Shown here: positions 23,159 through 34,212 of the stretch, one piece after another
Layout of the letters: every line of letters starts with the position of its first letter
Position numbering within the stretch: the stretch's first letter is position 1
DNA from: Myrica gale
Lineage: Eukaryota > Streptophyta > Magnoliopsida > Fagales > Myricaceae
Reading direction: 5' to 3'
Assembly: GCA_963930655.1 (NCBI GenBank)
Contig: OZ005615.1
Coordinates: 17,564,001 to 17,628,000, forward strand
DNA length: 64,000 bases
Translations under genes and position numbers: made by a program
The notes under the pieces: model-generated
What the model was told of the DNA's origin: nothing
Seen by the model: the letters and a program-made list of their open reading frames with translations, nothing else
Database searches by the model: none

Positions 23159-23990
23159 TGTAATACCCGTCCCGAAAAATGTGTTAAGTGAGTAATTTGA
23201 ATTTTAAACGAAGAGATATGTCTTAATCCTATGTTTGATTTTTGGATAGATGTTGAATCGTATTTTTGAATTTAAAGGTGTTGATATGGAAATGTGATCT
23301 ATATTTGAATTGAAATGTTTGAATAAAGAGTTGATCCTAGGTTTGAATTTAAAGGTTAAGATATGGATAAAGATTATTCTTCTATTTGAATTTGAAAGAT
23401 ATGGATAAAGATCTTTTGTTTGAATTTAAAACTGATGGATAGAGGTATGTTTGAATTTTAAAAGTTGAAGAGATTGAGGTTAATAAATGGTCGCAGAGAA
23501 TGTATATTGGAGATCAAAATTTGGATTGATGTGGTGCTACTAGGTTCTAATAGATTGTTCGACAATTATTGGAGACGCTTTAAGGATTGGTTAAGCGTTC
23601 GAGGTAAGTGGTTATTCAATGGGATTTTGAAAATGTGTACCGTATTTCATATGGTTTTGATGTATTATTGGGGAAACTGAACAAATTTTGGGTAAAATGA
23701 GATTGTCGAGATTTTCGTGAAACTCAATTGAAATATTTATAAATTATTTTGGTGAGCATTCTGTGAAAATTGTCCTTGAGCTGGTGATATATATCTGTGG
23801 TTTGTGTAGCCAATTTGATACCCCTCGTGTTATTTGGAGGTCTTTGTGGCCTGGAGGTCTGTGTGGCCTGATATTTGGAGGTCTTTGTGGCCTAGAGGTC
23901 TGTGTGGCTTGATATTTGCAGGTCTTTGTGGCCTGGAGGTCTGTGTGACCATTGGTGATTTTCCTATATTGCGGGGCCTTTGATATTATT
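23159..23990 (+). repeat. Truncated 3' LTR of the Gypsy derivative
   Basis: It matches the 5' LTR from its first base, then stops near 23990 after 'gtgtgaccattggtgatttt'. The missing end removes the right target duplication. Confidence 0.75.
23846..23950. repeat. Tandem repeat of about 42 bp in the Gypsy LTR
   Basis: The unit 'ggtctttgtggcctggaggt' plus 'ctgtgtggcctgatatttgg' occurs nearly three times. A shorter array of the same unit is in the 5' LTR at 22135-22215. Confidence 0.8.
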
Positions 23991-24019
23991 GTGATAAAAA
24001 TATTGCGGGGCCTTTGAGG

Positions 24020-26330
24020 TCATACAATGATTTTTACAACTTACACACACGTGTGTCATCAGGAAAAGAAAAACCCAGTGGAAGTTGCATATACACTTCC
24101 TCATCGAATTCACCATGCAAAAATGTATTATTAACATACATTTGATGTAAATCTCAGCTATGAACAACATCCAATGTAAGCAAACATCTAACGGTAGTCA
24201 ATTTTGCAACTGGAGAGAAAGCGTCAAATTAGTCCACCATCTGCCCGAAACTTACACTTATAGACTCATTTACACCCAATAGCTGACTTGTTAGGAGGTA
24301 AATCAGTCAACACCCACGTTTGATTAGTTTAAAGAGCAATGATTTCTACTTTAATAGCTTCTGTCCACAAAGAATTTTTGACAACCTCATGATAAAATTT
24401 CGATTCAACGTGATTTGATAGGACTAAAGTATATGCTTTGTGAGAAGGAGACAAATGAGAATATGAAATGACATAAGACATAGGATAAAGAGGTGGAACA
24501 ACACCTATACTCAAATTAGGAACAGAGTCATATGTAATATTTTTGGCCACATGACAGTGATAGTCTTGCAGGTACACAAGCTGCTTCTTGATTCTTGAGG
24601 ACCTAGAAGAGGATCAATAGAGAAAGTTGCTAATATAGGATTCCAATATGGAATTCATACTATGTCTGAAGTGGCAGAATGAGGAATATCAGTAGGTATT
24701 TTTGAATTGATATGTGGAAGTGGTGAAGTGATAGTGATAGATGAAATATGTAAATAAATGTTGGGAGAAACTGAAGACTCATAAGCATCAGATGAAGAAA
24801 TATATGTGAGTGGTATTGGAAGAACTACATTGGTGAAAAAATCATAAGTATCAGAAAATGATGAACTAAGTGAGGTGTTGTGAAAATGAAACACATGTTC
24901 GTGAAAAATAAGATGTCTGGAGATGATAACTTTTGAATTGGAATGATCAAATAATTTGTAATATTTGATACTAATGGGGTATCCAAGAAAAATATAAGGA
25001 AGAGCTCGAGAAGAAAACTTATGTCTTGTGTGAGAATGAGTAGAAACATAAGTTAAGTATCCAAAAGTTTAAATATGATTATAAACTGGAAGCTTATCAT
25101 ATAAAACTTCAAAAAGAAATCTATTTTGGAGTAATGGTGTGGGAATTCTATTTTTGTGGTACACGTCAGTGAAAAGTCAATCACTCCAAAAAGGGAGAGG
25201 TAAATGTGCTTGAAAATGTAGAGATCTATCTATATTTAAAAGGTGTTGATATTTTCTTTCAACAATGGAATTTTGTTGAGGAGTGTATGCACAACTCTGA
25301 TGCAAAATACCATGTTGATTATAAAAGGTTGGCATTATCTGACCGAATTGATTTAACAGTGGTGTTAAATTGGTTTTTAACCATAAGACAGAAGTATTAC
25401 AGATAACCTCGAGTGTCAGATTTGGCTTTTAAGAGATAAATCCATGTACTGTGAAAGGTCATCAACAGGAGAAAAAAAATATCGAAAACCATCATATGAA
25501 GAAGCATGAAATGGTCCCCATATATCACAGTGTAAAAACTGAAATACATGTTGAGTTTGAGAAGTACTAGAAGGAAAACGAAGTCTCTTTTGTTTACAAA
25601 GATGACAGTATACATGAATATATGAAGAAGAAAAATGGTTCTCATATATCACAGTGTACATGAATATGTGAAGAAGAAAAATCTGAAATTGGAATAATAG
25701 ACTTTATTTGTTGCAAACGTGAAGGAGAGGGATTTCCTAGGCGACAATGCCATAAAACATCATATTGTTGAATACTAAAGTTGCAGGAAGCAGATTTTCG
25801 AGAATCAAGAAGAGTTGTTGTAGGCTGCACAAACTGATAGAGACCTTGGACAATTTTAGCAACTCCAATCGTTTTCCAATGAGCAAGGGCCTCAATATAG
25901 CAAAAATCATGAAGGAATATTAGACAACAAGATAACTCAGTAGTTAACTTGTTTGCTGAAATGAGATTGACATTAAAATTGGGAACAAATAGAAAGTTTG
26001 TAAGAACAAAACTAGAAATGAATTTAACCATGTCGATGTGAGTAGCAAGGACAAATTGGTTGTTTGGTAGCTTGATTTTCAGGTGAATGGTGGAATCAAT
26101 GGTAGTTCGAAGATCAAGAGAATCTACCATATGGTCGGTAGCTCCAATGACAAGAATCTAAGAATGAAAATTGGACTGACACTTTTTTGAAAAAAAAAGG
26201 ACTGGCAGAAGAAAAAGTACCTGAGAAATTAGGAACAAGTAAATTAGAAGATGAAGGAATTGAGACATGGTTAACCAAAGGTGAATTAGAAATTTAGGAC
26301 ATCAAATTTTTTTGTTGAAGAGAAGATATG
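24020..26330 (-). pseudogene. Reverse-strand Ty1/Copia pol relic
   Basis: On the minus strand, from 26160 downwards, the reading ILVIGATDHMVDSL, then NFNVNLISANKL and WHCRLGNPSPSRLQ is the protease-end and GAG-pre-integrase segment of a Copia polyprotein. Near 25420-25640, CDIWGPFHASSYDGFRYF belongs to the integrase core. At 24329-24577, TYLQDYHCH-type sequence followed by ISYSHLSPSHKAYTLVLSNH and KNSLWTEAIKVE is the linker and RT start. At about 24040-24150 a frameshifted [18 protein letters not shown] RT motif follows. Multiple frame breaks and a partial duplication around 25630-25670 are visible. No LTRs were found and the RT C-terminal half is gone. Confidence 0.8.
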
Positions 26331-29126
26331 AAGTTCTGGCACTGCTTTCCCGGGCTCAACACTCACAACTCAAGTAGTTTTTCGAGTGCATCACTCACAA
26401 CCTAACCAAGCTTGAAATATATCATCTCTAAACTTCTTTTCTAGTGAACAACCTAATTAAAGGAATCACCTCTCTTGAATATGAATACAAAAAAAAATGA
26501 ACTCTCTCAAAGAGTGGATAATAAAATGAAAATTTTTTCTCTTTGAATCACACAATGACAAGGATAAGAAAGTGTGATTTGTGTAAATGATATGAGAAAT
26601 ATGGAATAAGAAGGTTTAAGATCTTTCTCAAGCTATAAAAATGATATGTGGTTGTTCTCCTTCGTTTATGAGGCTTATAGATGTCTTTAAATATGTCTCA
26701 TAAGAAGACTAGTCGTTTATAGCCGTTAGGGTCACTGTCAAAATTCAAGACTAGTCGGTCGACCGTTGCAGGTTACCGTTACCTCAACGGTCACAATGTC
26801 AGAACCTCAACGGATCTATTTTTAAAACATATACCGATCGACCGTTATACCAAGCGGTCGAAGACCGGTCAATCGCTACACCATCTGGTCGACTTCCTCA
26901 ACTTATGCACATGATCCGGTTCATTTAAAATTGCAGTTTTTACCACTTTGAAATACTCAATTTTAAAGACTAACTTCTCATAAGTATACAAAAGGTTTGT
27001 GAGTTTAATTGGGGTGTTTTGAAACCATTAAAAACATGTTGATCTTCCAAGCAAGAGGTAAAAAGATTTATGCACGTTTTGAAAGATATGCAAGTGTGAT
27101 TCAAATGCTTGTCAAAAGTGAAACAAGAGTTACAAGGTTATACCCTAAGGCCTTGAATCTTCATTTTTGAGCTCCTTCCATCTTCTTGTCTTTGTCTCTT
27201 TGATGAAAACGTCTTTGTTTTTAAAGATGTCTATTTTGTAAACATAATTCATTTCTTGAAATAATGATCGTGAAAAAAATTGTGTCATACAAACAGGGGC
27301 TAAGTTTAAAGGATTCATTTTATGTTTGGCGGCGGTGGCCCCACTAGCACCCTTGTCTCCACCACTAGCTATAGGCTTCACTAGTGCTCACTAAGTGTCA
27401 TTTTTAAATCGTAGCTAAAAAGTCTAGCAACGACTTTTTTATAATCGCGGGTGTAAATTGCCTTTTAACAGCGGTCATCAGATGCCACTGAAGATCTCTT
27501 TTAGTCTTTTTTGTGACAAACGCTGATGAAAACTTCTTTTAGAGGTGTTTTTCAGCTAATGGTTGATGTTTTTGGGAAAAAAATATTATAGATTTATTTT
27601 TAAAATTTTGGGTTTAATTATGTTGGCTTATAGGGGCTAGCAATAACCATTTGACTCGTTAGAGTGCTTGACTGCCCAACCTATTGGCACTCACATGGTG
27701 CAGCCCCTCATGCCCACTTGTCGCTTAGTACAGGGCTTTGCACTACCTGCTATAAAGAAATAAGGTTGTTCATTAGCTAATAGCTTAAGCTTTTGACTCA
27801 ATGATAACGCTTGATCCTTCAAATTACTTTATTTTTCTCTAAAGTATTTTGAGATGTCAAACCGATCTGGAAGTAATTTTTCGTCCTATAGAAGCCCTTG
27901 TGGAATATTACTCATTAATTTTTGACGACTGAGAATAGACATGTGGAGGTCTAGTATTGGTTACACCATATCTCCATTAGTGTCAGTTGACGAGAAGGGC
28001 TGTATAGATATTGTAATATTCTACAATAACTACTTTAGGACGAAAAATATCATATATCAGTTTGAGATTTTAAAATACTACAATAATCATTGGAGTAATA
28101 TTTTTAGGACTAGTTTGAGATTTTTAGCTAAAAAGTTCTTTAACTAAAAGAGGTATATATTCAACATCAAATCCCGTAAAAGGGCGATTTACCCCGGTGG
28201 TTAACCCCGCTAAGTGATCACTCGCGGAACCTGTAATGGGGTTTTGATGAGTTTCAGGGACAATTTTTCAGTTCCCACTGTAGGCATTTGTTTATAGTGA
28301 AAATAAAATATGCGTATTTCTTTCATAAAAGAATATAATGATTTGAGACAGGTGTTGGCCAGGAAAATATGCACTGCAAGTTGTTTAGTAGGAAAACTAA
28401 TAAAAAACAATAGAGATTATTGGTTTCTTAAAAAACTCAACTTAAATTATAGGAAAGCAAGCCAAAACTCTATTATTGCTTTGTGCTTTAAAGGCTTAAT
28501 TAGTTCACTAGGAACTGGGTATTGTTTAATTCTAAATTGGCTCTTAGGTCATGTTTTGTTCTAAATCGATCTCTGTAAAATTCTTTGTATCTTAAAATAG
28601 ATATTTTTTTTAACGAGGACACGTGTTAACCAATTGCCGATAAACATTTATCCGCTTTATTTATCAAATCACCCAGCGGGCCATTTATGACTCGTCCTCA
28701 TTAATTTTAATTTTACTTCAAATTCTTTATCTCAAATTGGACTAACTCGGTTTTAAATTAACTAAGACATTGGACCAACTCAGTTTTAACACGTATCTTT
28801 GTTAGTCACATTAGTTTTATTTTTATTTTTGGGGTCAATTGAGTCAACGAACCACTACTTCAAGACACGAAAAGTTTTTCGTAGATCAATATAGGACGAA
28901 AGATATCTTAAGGGACCAGTTTGAGATTGGGTAATATACCCAAGGGATTAGTAGACTGGTTAAGCCTTTTAAAAAAATACTGGTTTTGGACCTCGACTGC
29001 TTTTTATTTAAAATTGTCATATTTTAATAGTATATACGTTCGCCGTCCCTAATTTCTTGCGGGTGTGAGAGCTTTCATGGAAGTTGGGCTAGTCTTACAC
29101 AAATAGAATCCTTTATTATCTGTTAT
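26331..29126. other. Repeat-rich spacer without recognisable genes
   Basis: At about 26750-26900 the words CGGTCGACCGTT and close variants recur, a pattern seen in plant LTR sequences, but no LTR pair could be defined. At 27410-27550 a weak GC-rich stretch (AACAGCGGTCATC) may be an old CACTA subterminal remnant. The phrase 'ccagtttgagatt' occurs at about 28110 and 28917, which hints at a decayed TIR element. No coding sequence is supportable. Confidence 0.4.
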
Positions 29127-29981
29127 AAAATTAAAGAAAAATTAGTACCTTTTTTACATTAATGTCCTTCGATTTCAAATTTCAAATTTAACACCCTTAT
29201 AGTTTAGACCTTTAACAAATAAGTATTTCCGTCAGTCTTCCGTCTATGTTTTCTGTCAGTCTTCTCTCCATGTTAATAGAAGAACTACAAAAAAAAACAG
29301 GTTTATCGCGACGATCGTTAAAAACGCAGCAAATGTTGTTTTTCGCGGCGTTTTGCAAAAAACGCGGCTAAAGAGGGTCTATAGCGGCGGTCGTCTATGA
29401 TTAAAGAGAGTGTTATGAACATTGAAGTTGTTATATGGAATTAGAATAATGTTATGAAAGTTATATCTATGATTGTTATAGTAATTGTATTTTTATTGAC
29501 TAAATATAAGTAGTTTAGACATCTATTATCATATGCTTATAATGAGCATATATATTTTTAATAATTAGTAATATAATAATATTTAATTGTGACATTTTAT
29601 TTAATTTCAAACAAAAAGATATTGTGAGATTAATTAGCTTATACAATTAAAGTACATAACTTAATATCTGGTCATAGTTGTTATGATAGTTTATATTTTT
29701 AAATTATAAATATTATATATTATATATTATTACTATTAACTTGTTTTAATTAAAATTATTACACTAGTTATAAAAAAATATTAAATAATATGCTATGTAT
29801 TTTCTAAATGTTAAATTAATACTAAGTATAAAGATTTTCAAATACTATTATAATTTAAAACTACTTTTAATTTATTAAATACACATGATTAGAAAATATA
29901 AACTATTTTACTCAAAATTTGGAAAAACTACAAATTAAGGAAAAAAAAACTTTTAATTAAAACGGTACCAACCCCCGCCCC

Positions 29982-30648
29982 TAGGAGTGTTCATTTACAC
30001 CGGCGGTGACCGTTTTAATTGCTAAAACCGTCACCGTTACCGGTACCGTCACCGGTAAGGGCGGTTATTGTGCCTTAGCAGTGTAGTGGTGGTGTCAAAT
30101 ATGTGATTCCGTCAATTGCGGTGACGATTTTCGTCAAACCGTCACCTACACTACCGTTAACCACTCATAGTTGAGACTTAAGATGATTATTGATTATGTG
30201 ACATACTTTTATTGAATTTTTGTTAGAATATGTTAGTTGGTTTATGTCACATTATTGGACACTTTTATTATACCGTAGTCTTTATGTTTGAATATGATAT
30301 TAGGTTGGACTTTTGGACAACTTATTATATTTGTTATGATTATGATATTATGTTTGAATATGTTATGATATTTGTCCATTTGATAAAATTATTGATTATG
30401 ATATTATGTTATAAATTTAAACAGCTCAAAACAGTAAAAACCCAAGAAAAAAACCAAAATTTTTTTTCACAACTGTTATATGGTTTAAGCGGTTACCGTA
30501 TAACCGTTACCGCTAATACCGTCACCGGCAAGAGCAGTTATTATGCCTTAGCGGTGCGGTGGCGGTGTCAATTATATGATTCCGTCAATTGCGGTGACGG
30601 TGACGATTTTTATCCAACCGTCACCTACATCACCGTTAACCACCCCTA
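29982..30648. mobile_element. hAT MITE-like element nested in CACTA B
   Basis: The ends TAGGAGTGTTCA (29982) and CACCCCTA (to 30648, reverse complement TAGGGGTGGTTAAC) form terminal inverted repeats. The 8-bp flanks CCCGCCCC (29974-29981 and 30649-30656) are identical. Inside, two copies of an ACCGTTACCG/ACCGTCACC-rich block (about 30010-30180 and 30485-30645) flank an AT-rich centre. No transposase is present. Confidence 0.83.
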
Positions 30649-30719
30649 CCCGCCCCTCATCCTCCCCCCCTCATTTCTTCCCAAAAACGCAAGTTCCTCC
30701 CCCCTCCTTTCTTCCAAAA

Positions 30720-30920
30720 CTTAAATTTCCCGCCGCCGCACGAAGATCCTTGAGCAAGCCTTTGGAGACTCCGACTCAGCCATCGGGCGCCGGGTACATT
30801 TCGCATCTGAACGCTGTTATCATGGGCAAAGCCCTCGCTTCTGCAGAGATTGATCTTATCTTTCCCAGGAACCTCTCTCTCGCTGTCCTCGGTATTGATT
30901 TGTTGTGTTTCACTCTTATC
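30720..30920 (+). pseudogene. Unidentified captured exon-like sequence
   Basis: A GC-balanced stretch unlike its AT-rich surroundings reads ILEQAFGDSDSAIGRR, then VHFASERCYHGQSPRF in one frame, followed by a stop; another frame is open from 30576 to 30923. The composition and codon-like pattern suggest a captured 5' exon of a host gene. I cannot name the source with confidence. Confidence 0.35.
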
Positions 30921-31131
30921 TAATCTTCATAGGCGTTTTAATGAATCCAAAAAGACATTGATTTGCGGTATTGATTTGGTCCGACATCGCATCATCGGAG
31001 TTCTACTGGAAAGAGAAATGGAGCCCACAAGTTTACTCCCCCTTTTCCCCCTTCTTTCTCTCTTTACTGTCAGTTGTCTTTCCATGAGCTCGGTGTGTTA
31101 ATGTTGCTGGACAATGTGTTGCCCCTTTCAG

Positions 31132-31173
31132 GGATTTGCAGTTGCTGTTAGAGCTGGCTTGACCAAGGCTGAC
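31132..31173 (+). pseudogene. Captured glutathione reductase exon fragment
   Basis: After a good acceptor (CCCCTTTCAG), the sequence encodes GFAVAVRAGLTKAD. This is the conserved segment near the C-terminus of plant glutathione reductase (usually Q-GFAVAVRAGLTKADFDATVG). The match stops after the Asp codon and the sequence runs into TVEF and a stop, so only part of the exon was captured. Fourteen consecutive residues plus the splice acceptor make the match specific. The other exons are absent from the element. Confidence 0.75.
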
Positions 31174-31546
31174 ACGGTAGAGTTCTGATAGAAGGGTACA
31201 CATTTTTTTGGTTTAGGAATTGCTTAAGTTTTCTCCTTGAGCAAAACAAACTAAGAAAATTGAAAGAATAAAGGAAGAAAAGATAAGAGTTGGATTTCTT
31301 GTATAAATATCAAAAAAGAGGTGGCTGTCAAGTTGGACAGTATCAAAAAAGTGAAGATATTGACAACCAATGTTTTAAACATTGCTTTCAATATGCATGG
31401 TCTGCCTTCTGTTACAGTCTTGATAAAATGTCTTTCAATTGTAAAGTAACAAAGCAGAACATTGTAACGTTCAGAGTACATGTAAGGGAGCAGTGGTGGG
31501 ATCATACCTAAAGTGATGTAAGGGAGCAGTGGTGCTATGATGACAG

Positions 31547-31640
31547 ATATTCAAGGAAGAAGTGTTCGATTTGCTTGATCCAAATTCATTGTTCTTCTCT
31601 AAAGCCGAAGGTGCATCGTCGTTTCACCTGCAACTTGCTT
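31547..31640 (+). pseudogene. Captured kinesin-4 (FRA1-type) motor-domain exon fragment
   Basis: After a TGACAG acceptor-like sequence, the frame encodes IFKEEVFDLLDPNS, then LFFSKAEGASS. The EIxxEEVxDLLDP motif is the kinesin motor-domain signature, and the following Ser/Lys/Ala/Gly-rich linker fits plant kinesin-4 proteins of the FRA1 group. Similarity then ceases. It is a gene fragment without start or stop. Confidence 0.7.
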
Positions 31641-31977
31641 TCCTTATATGTTTGTCACCTGCTGCCTGCCTGGGATGAGTGTCCTTTGCTCTTAATTCTT
31701 AAAGGGTGATATTTTGTTACTCATGTTATTCAAATGCTTGGAACTGATTATTTTCTAGAATCCTGCGAGCAATTTATGCTTTTGCACAGGTAACATTTTG
31801 GTCTTTTCCTAAATTCTCATTCATACAGTTTCTTATTTTGGCCCCGAGTACCCTTCTCATTTTTATGCATCCCTGCAAGAATTGTTGAACTAGACTATTT
31901 GGAATTGTAGGTAGTGGTTTGGGTATTAATTGTCATTTGGTTTGGGTATTAAGAGATTTTTCTCTTTCACATGCAGG

Positions 31978-32110
31978 TACTGGTTTCAGACTCCAGAGGG
32001 ATGATTAATGAAACAAATGGTGGAAGTTTTGAGGGAACCGTTCTGCATAGGAAAAGGGGAGACATCTTGGTTACACCAAAAAGCAAGAGGAAAGACATTT
32101 TATTCTTTTA
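31978..32110 (+). pseudogene. Last exon-like segment of CACTA B cargo, unknown source
   Basis: A CACATGCAG acceptor precedes an open frame reading VLVSDSRGMINETNGG, then SFEGTVLHRKRGDILVTPKS, ending in TAA. The words ATGATTAATGAAAC here and ATGATCAATGAAAC (reverse complement of about 3068-3081) in element A are shared. Part of this may therefore be element backbone, not cargo. The family was not recognised. Confidence 0.35.
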
Positions 32111-32482
32111 AAGCTTGTGATTACATCTTATTACTGTGTATCCCTAATTTGTAAAGATTCTTGTGTTTGTTGTAAAATATTATTAATCAATAATGAAGTA
32201 TATTTTGTTTTATTATCCTTGGTCTTTAAATTTTTACATCCAATGAATTATGATTATTAAAATAAATTTGTATACCGATTAAAAAAACATGTATAGAAAA
32301 ATATAGGAAAAATTTAGTAGTGGTTTGGAAGAAAAAAAAAAGAGCAGCAAACCTATAGCGGCGGTCACTGACCGCTGCTATAGGTGGCACTTGACCGCCG
32401 CTATAGGTATATAGCGGCGGTCATATCAGGTCTATAGCGGCGGTCTATAGCAGCGTTTTTTTGGGCTATAGCAGCGGTCTCC

Positions 32483-32585
32483 GACCGCTGTTATAGCCCT
32501 GTTTTTTTGTAGTGAAAATAAAGTTCGACCACGTTTCTTGGATAGACCGCTGCTATAGCCCTGTTTTTTGTAGTGAAAATAAAGT
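32483..32585. repeat. Tandemly duplicated CACTA terminus with inverted flank
   Basis: About 41 bp (GACCGCTGTTATAGCCCTG, the T tract, GTAGTG and AAAATAAAGT) at 32483-32524 recurs at 32545-32585, with a 20-bp spacer, TCGACCACGTTTCTTGGATA. An inverted near-copy of the spacer, TTCAAGAAACGTGGTCGAAG, lies at 32651-32670. The right end of B is thus present twice together with its flank. Confidence 0.85.
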
Positions 32586-32898
32586 CACCTCAACCATATG
32601 TCCACATGGCACAGTCCAAAAACGGCGTCGTCGAAGTTCAAGCTAATTCATTCAAGAAACGTGGTCGAAGTTTTTTTTCCCACGCGTTAGCATCCACGCT
32701 CACCTGTTATTGACTTTGTTTTGCTATTTCACTTACCCATACGGCTTCGTCCAGACAAGATGAAGAGTTCATGTCTTCTTTTACGGCACACTTCAGAAAT
32801 AGATCATAGCCACACTCCTCACAGTAGTATGACTAGGCAGATCCCTCTTCAGTCTTCATTGCATCCATGGAGTTTGTGTTTAACCTTCTCAGGCCACC

Positions 32899-33824
32899 GG
32901 CTGTAAGTTCAACGTCTTGAGGAGAAATGGACTCCTCTTGAAAAGCTGAACCAAAAAAACGCTCTCAACCCTCTGGTTTCCGCCCATAAACTGTGCCCCT
33001 ACGGAGGAGGGGGGAGCTCCGGCTCCTTCACCCCCCGTCCTCCTTTTTTCTTCTCTTTTTCCCCTCCCCCTCTTCCCTCTTCCCTTTCCTTCTCTCCGAT
33101 CTGGTCGGTTGTGGCTCGGTTGTGTGGTTTTTTGGTTTTTTCTTACAGGTGGCTTCCAAGCGGTTCTCGGCATTTTCCGTCTCGTTTGGACACGCACGCG
33201 CCGGCTGGTTGGAATCCTCCCGCCGATAGGTACCAGATCCCTCCTCCCCGGCATCAAAACGGTGGCGGATCTTGATCCACGCGCCCCACGCGTGCCGCGT
33301 GGATCTGACGCGCGGCGGCTCTTGGTCGCGCGTGACGGCTCCTCTTGCACCCGAATCCAGCTCTTCTCCACCAGAATAGCCTCTGTGGCTCCTGCCCTTC
33401 ATTTCCCGGTCTGGATTGCCTCCTCCGCCCTGCACGCGTCGCTGTCGCCGCCGCCGCCGCCGGTCCGGTTATGGTCGTTTTCTCCCCGGTTCCTAGGGCG
33501 ATTTATGTTATGTTTTCTGTTAGACATAAGCCTGTTTGGGCCAGCCCCTCTGTTTAGGGCTTGTTTCAGTTTGTTTCAGTGTTTTTTCCCTGTTTGTAAT
33601 AACAGTTGGGATTGCATGGATAGTTCTATTAGGGCGCCGGTCTTTTGGCTCCGTCGAAAGGCCTTCAGCGGTCGTTTTCTTCCTCTTTGCAAGCCACTTT
33701 ATTGTTGGCCCCTCGACTTGCCGCTTGTAAAACCTCATTGTGGGTCTTTCCTTTGTTTTTCTAGCTTGTTTTTTTTTTGTATTTTTTTCAATATATAAAG
33801 ATAGATGTTTCTACAAAAAAAAAA
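32899..33824 (+). mobile_element. Poly-A retroposon with 14-bp target duplication
   Basis: The block is flanked by CTTCTCAGGCCACC on both sides (32885-32898 and 33825-33838) and ends in A10. This is the signature of target-primed reverse transcription. Its 5' part is GC/pyrimidine-rich (CCCCCTCTTCCCTC-like) and the 3' part T-rich, resembling a plant L1 leader joined to an L1 tail. There is no endonuclease or RT sequence. The long open frame at 33109-33798 has Trp/Arg/Leu-rich noise composition and no domain. Confidence 0.8.
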
Positions 33825-34212
33825 CTTCTCAGGCCACCCATATGCCATCTCCTCAAGTTTTGTCGCGATCTCCTTCACCTGTCGTGATTTCGAAGTTAAC
33901 CAAACAAAATCGAAGCTTCGTGAGAAGAACGGGTAGTCTAGGGTTCATGAAAATTTGCAGTTGGGAATTTTTTTTTTTTTTTTGGGGATACTGGTGGTGG
34001 TGCTGTGATTTTGTGGACACTTAAGTATCAGGTGAAAAAAATGACTAACTCTTCACCTTGTCTAGACGACGCGGTATGGGTAAGTGAAATAACAAAACAA
34101 AATCAATTGCAGGTGAGCGTGGCTGGTAACACGTGGAGAAAAAAATGGACAATGTCGGGATCGGGATCCTTTGACCGAATTGCAGAGCAATTCCGGAGAG
34201 AGATAGAGAAAG

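Larger units (their letters stand above)
20305..23990 (+). mobile_element. Gypsy-type LTR element without coding region, 3' LTR truncated
   Basis: The 5' LTR (20305-22745) starts TGTAATACCCCGTCCCGAAA and ends TTACA. It is followed by an initiator-Met-type PBS (TGGTATCGGAACA at 22748). The interior is only about 413 bp (22746-23158) and ends in the Gypsy-like 'tttcggggacgaaatttctt' and the purine tract AAGGAGGGGAGAT. A second LTR copy starts at 23159 (TGTAATACCCGTCCCG) and breaks off near 23990, where a reverse Copia relic begins. No gag or pol remains, so it was mobilised in trans or is an internal deletion. The 5' LTR is split by a nested solo LTR. Confidence 0.8.
29283..32514 (+). mobile_element. 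CACTA element B, non-autonomous, carrying pieces of several host genes
   Basis: The left end 'aACTACAAAAAAAAACAGG' (first C mutated) and the right end CCCTGTTTTTTTGTAGTG (ends 32514) are CACTA termini. GC-rich TATAGCGGCGGTC repeats lie just inside both. The arms match element A in reverse complement. The cargo includes a glutathione reductase exon piece (31132-31173) and a kinesin-4 exon piece (31547-31640), plus unassigned exon-like stretches. A 667-bp hAT element is nested at 29982-30648. There is no transposase. The flanking triplets (AAG left, AAA right) are not a perfect duplication, perhaps because the right junction is rearranged. Confidence 0.8.

Noticed and set aside
23846-23950. Possible CRISPR-like array
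   Set aside because: The units are contiguous tandem repeats without spacers, in a eukaryotic LTR.
26750-26900. CGGTCGACCG-rich stretch as a regulatory array
   Set aside because: The same word type appears inside other repeats (for example MITE F), so it is more likely a retroelement remnant; no LTR pair could be defined.
2397-32514. One giant 30-kb CACTA element spanning the two convergent ends
   Set aside because: Each outer end has its own partner arm (near 6539 and 29283) with matching subterminal repeats, so two separate elements in inverted orientation explain the pattern better.
33109-33798. A 229-aa open frame
   Set aside because: It lies inside the poly-A retroposon, has a biased Trp/Arg/Leu/Phe composition and no recognisable motif; overlapping frames on both strands are equally open.
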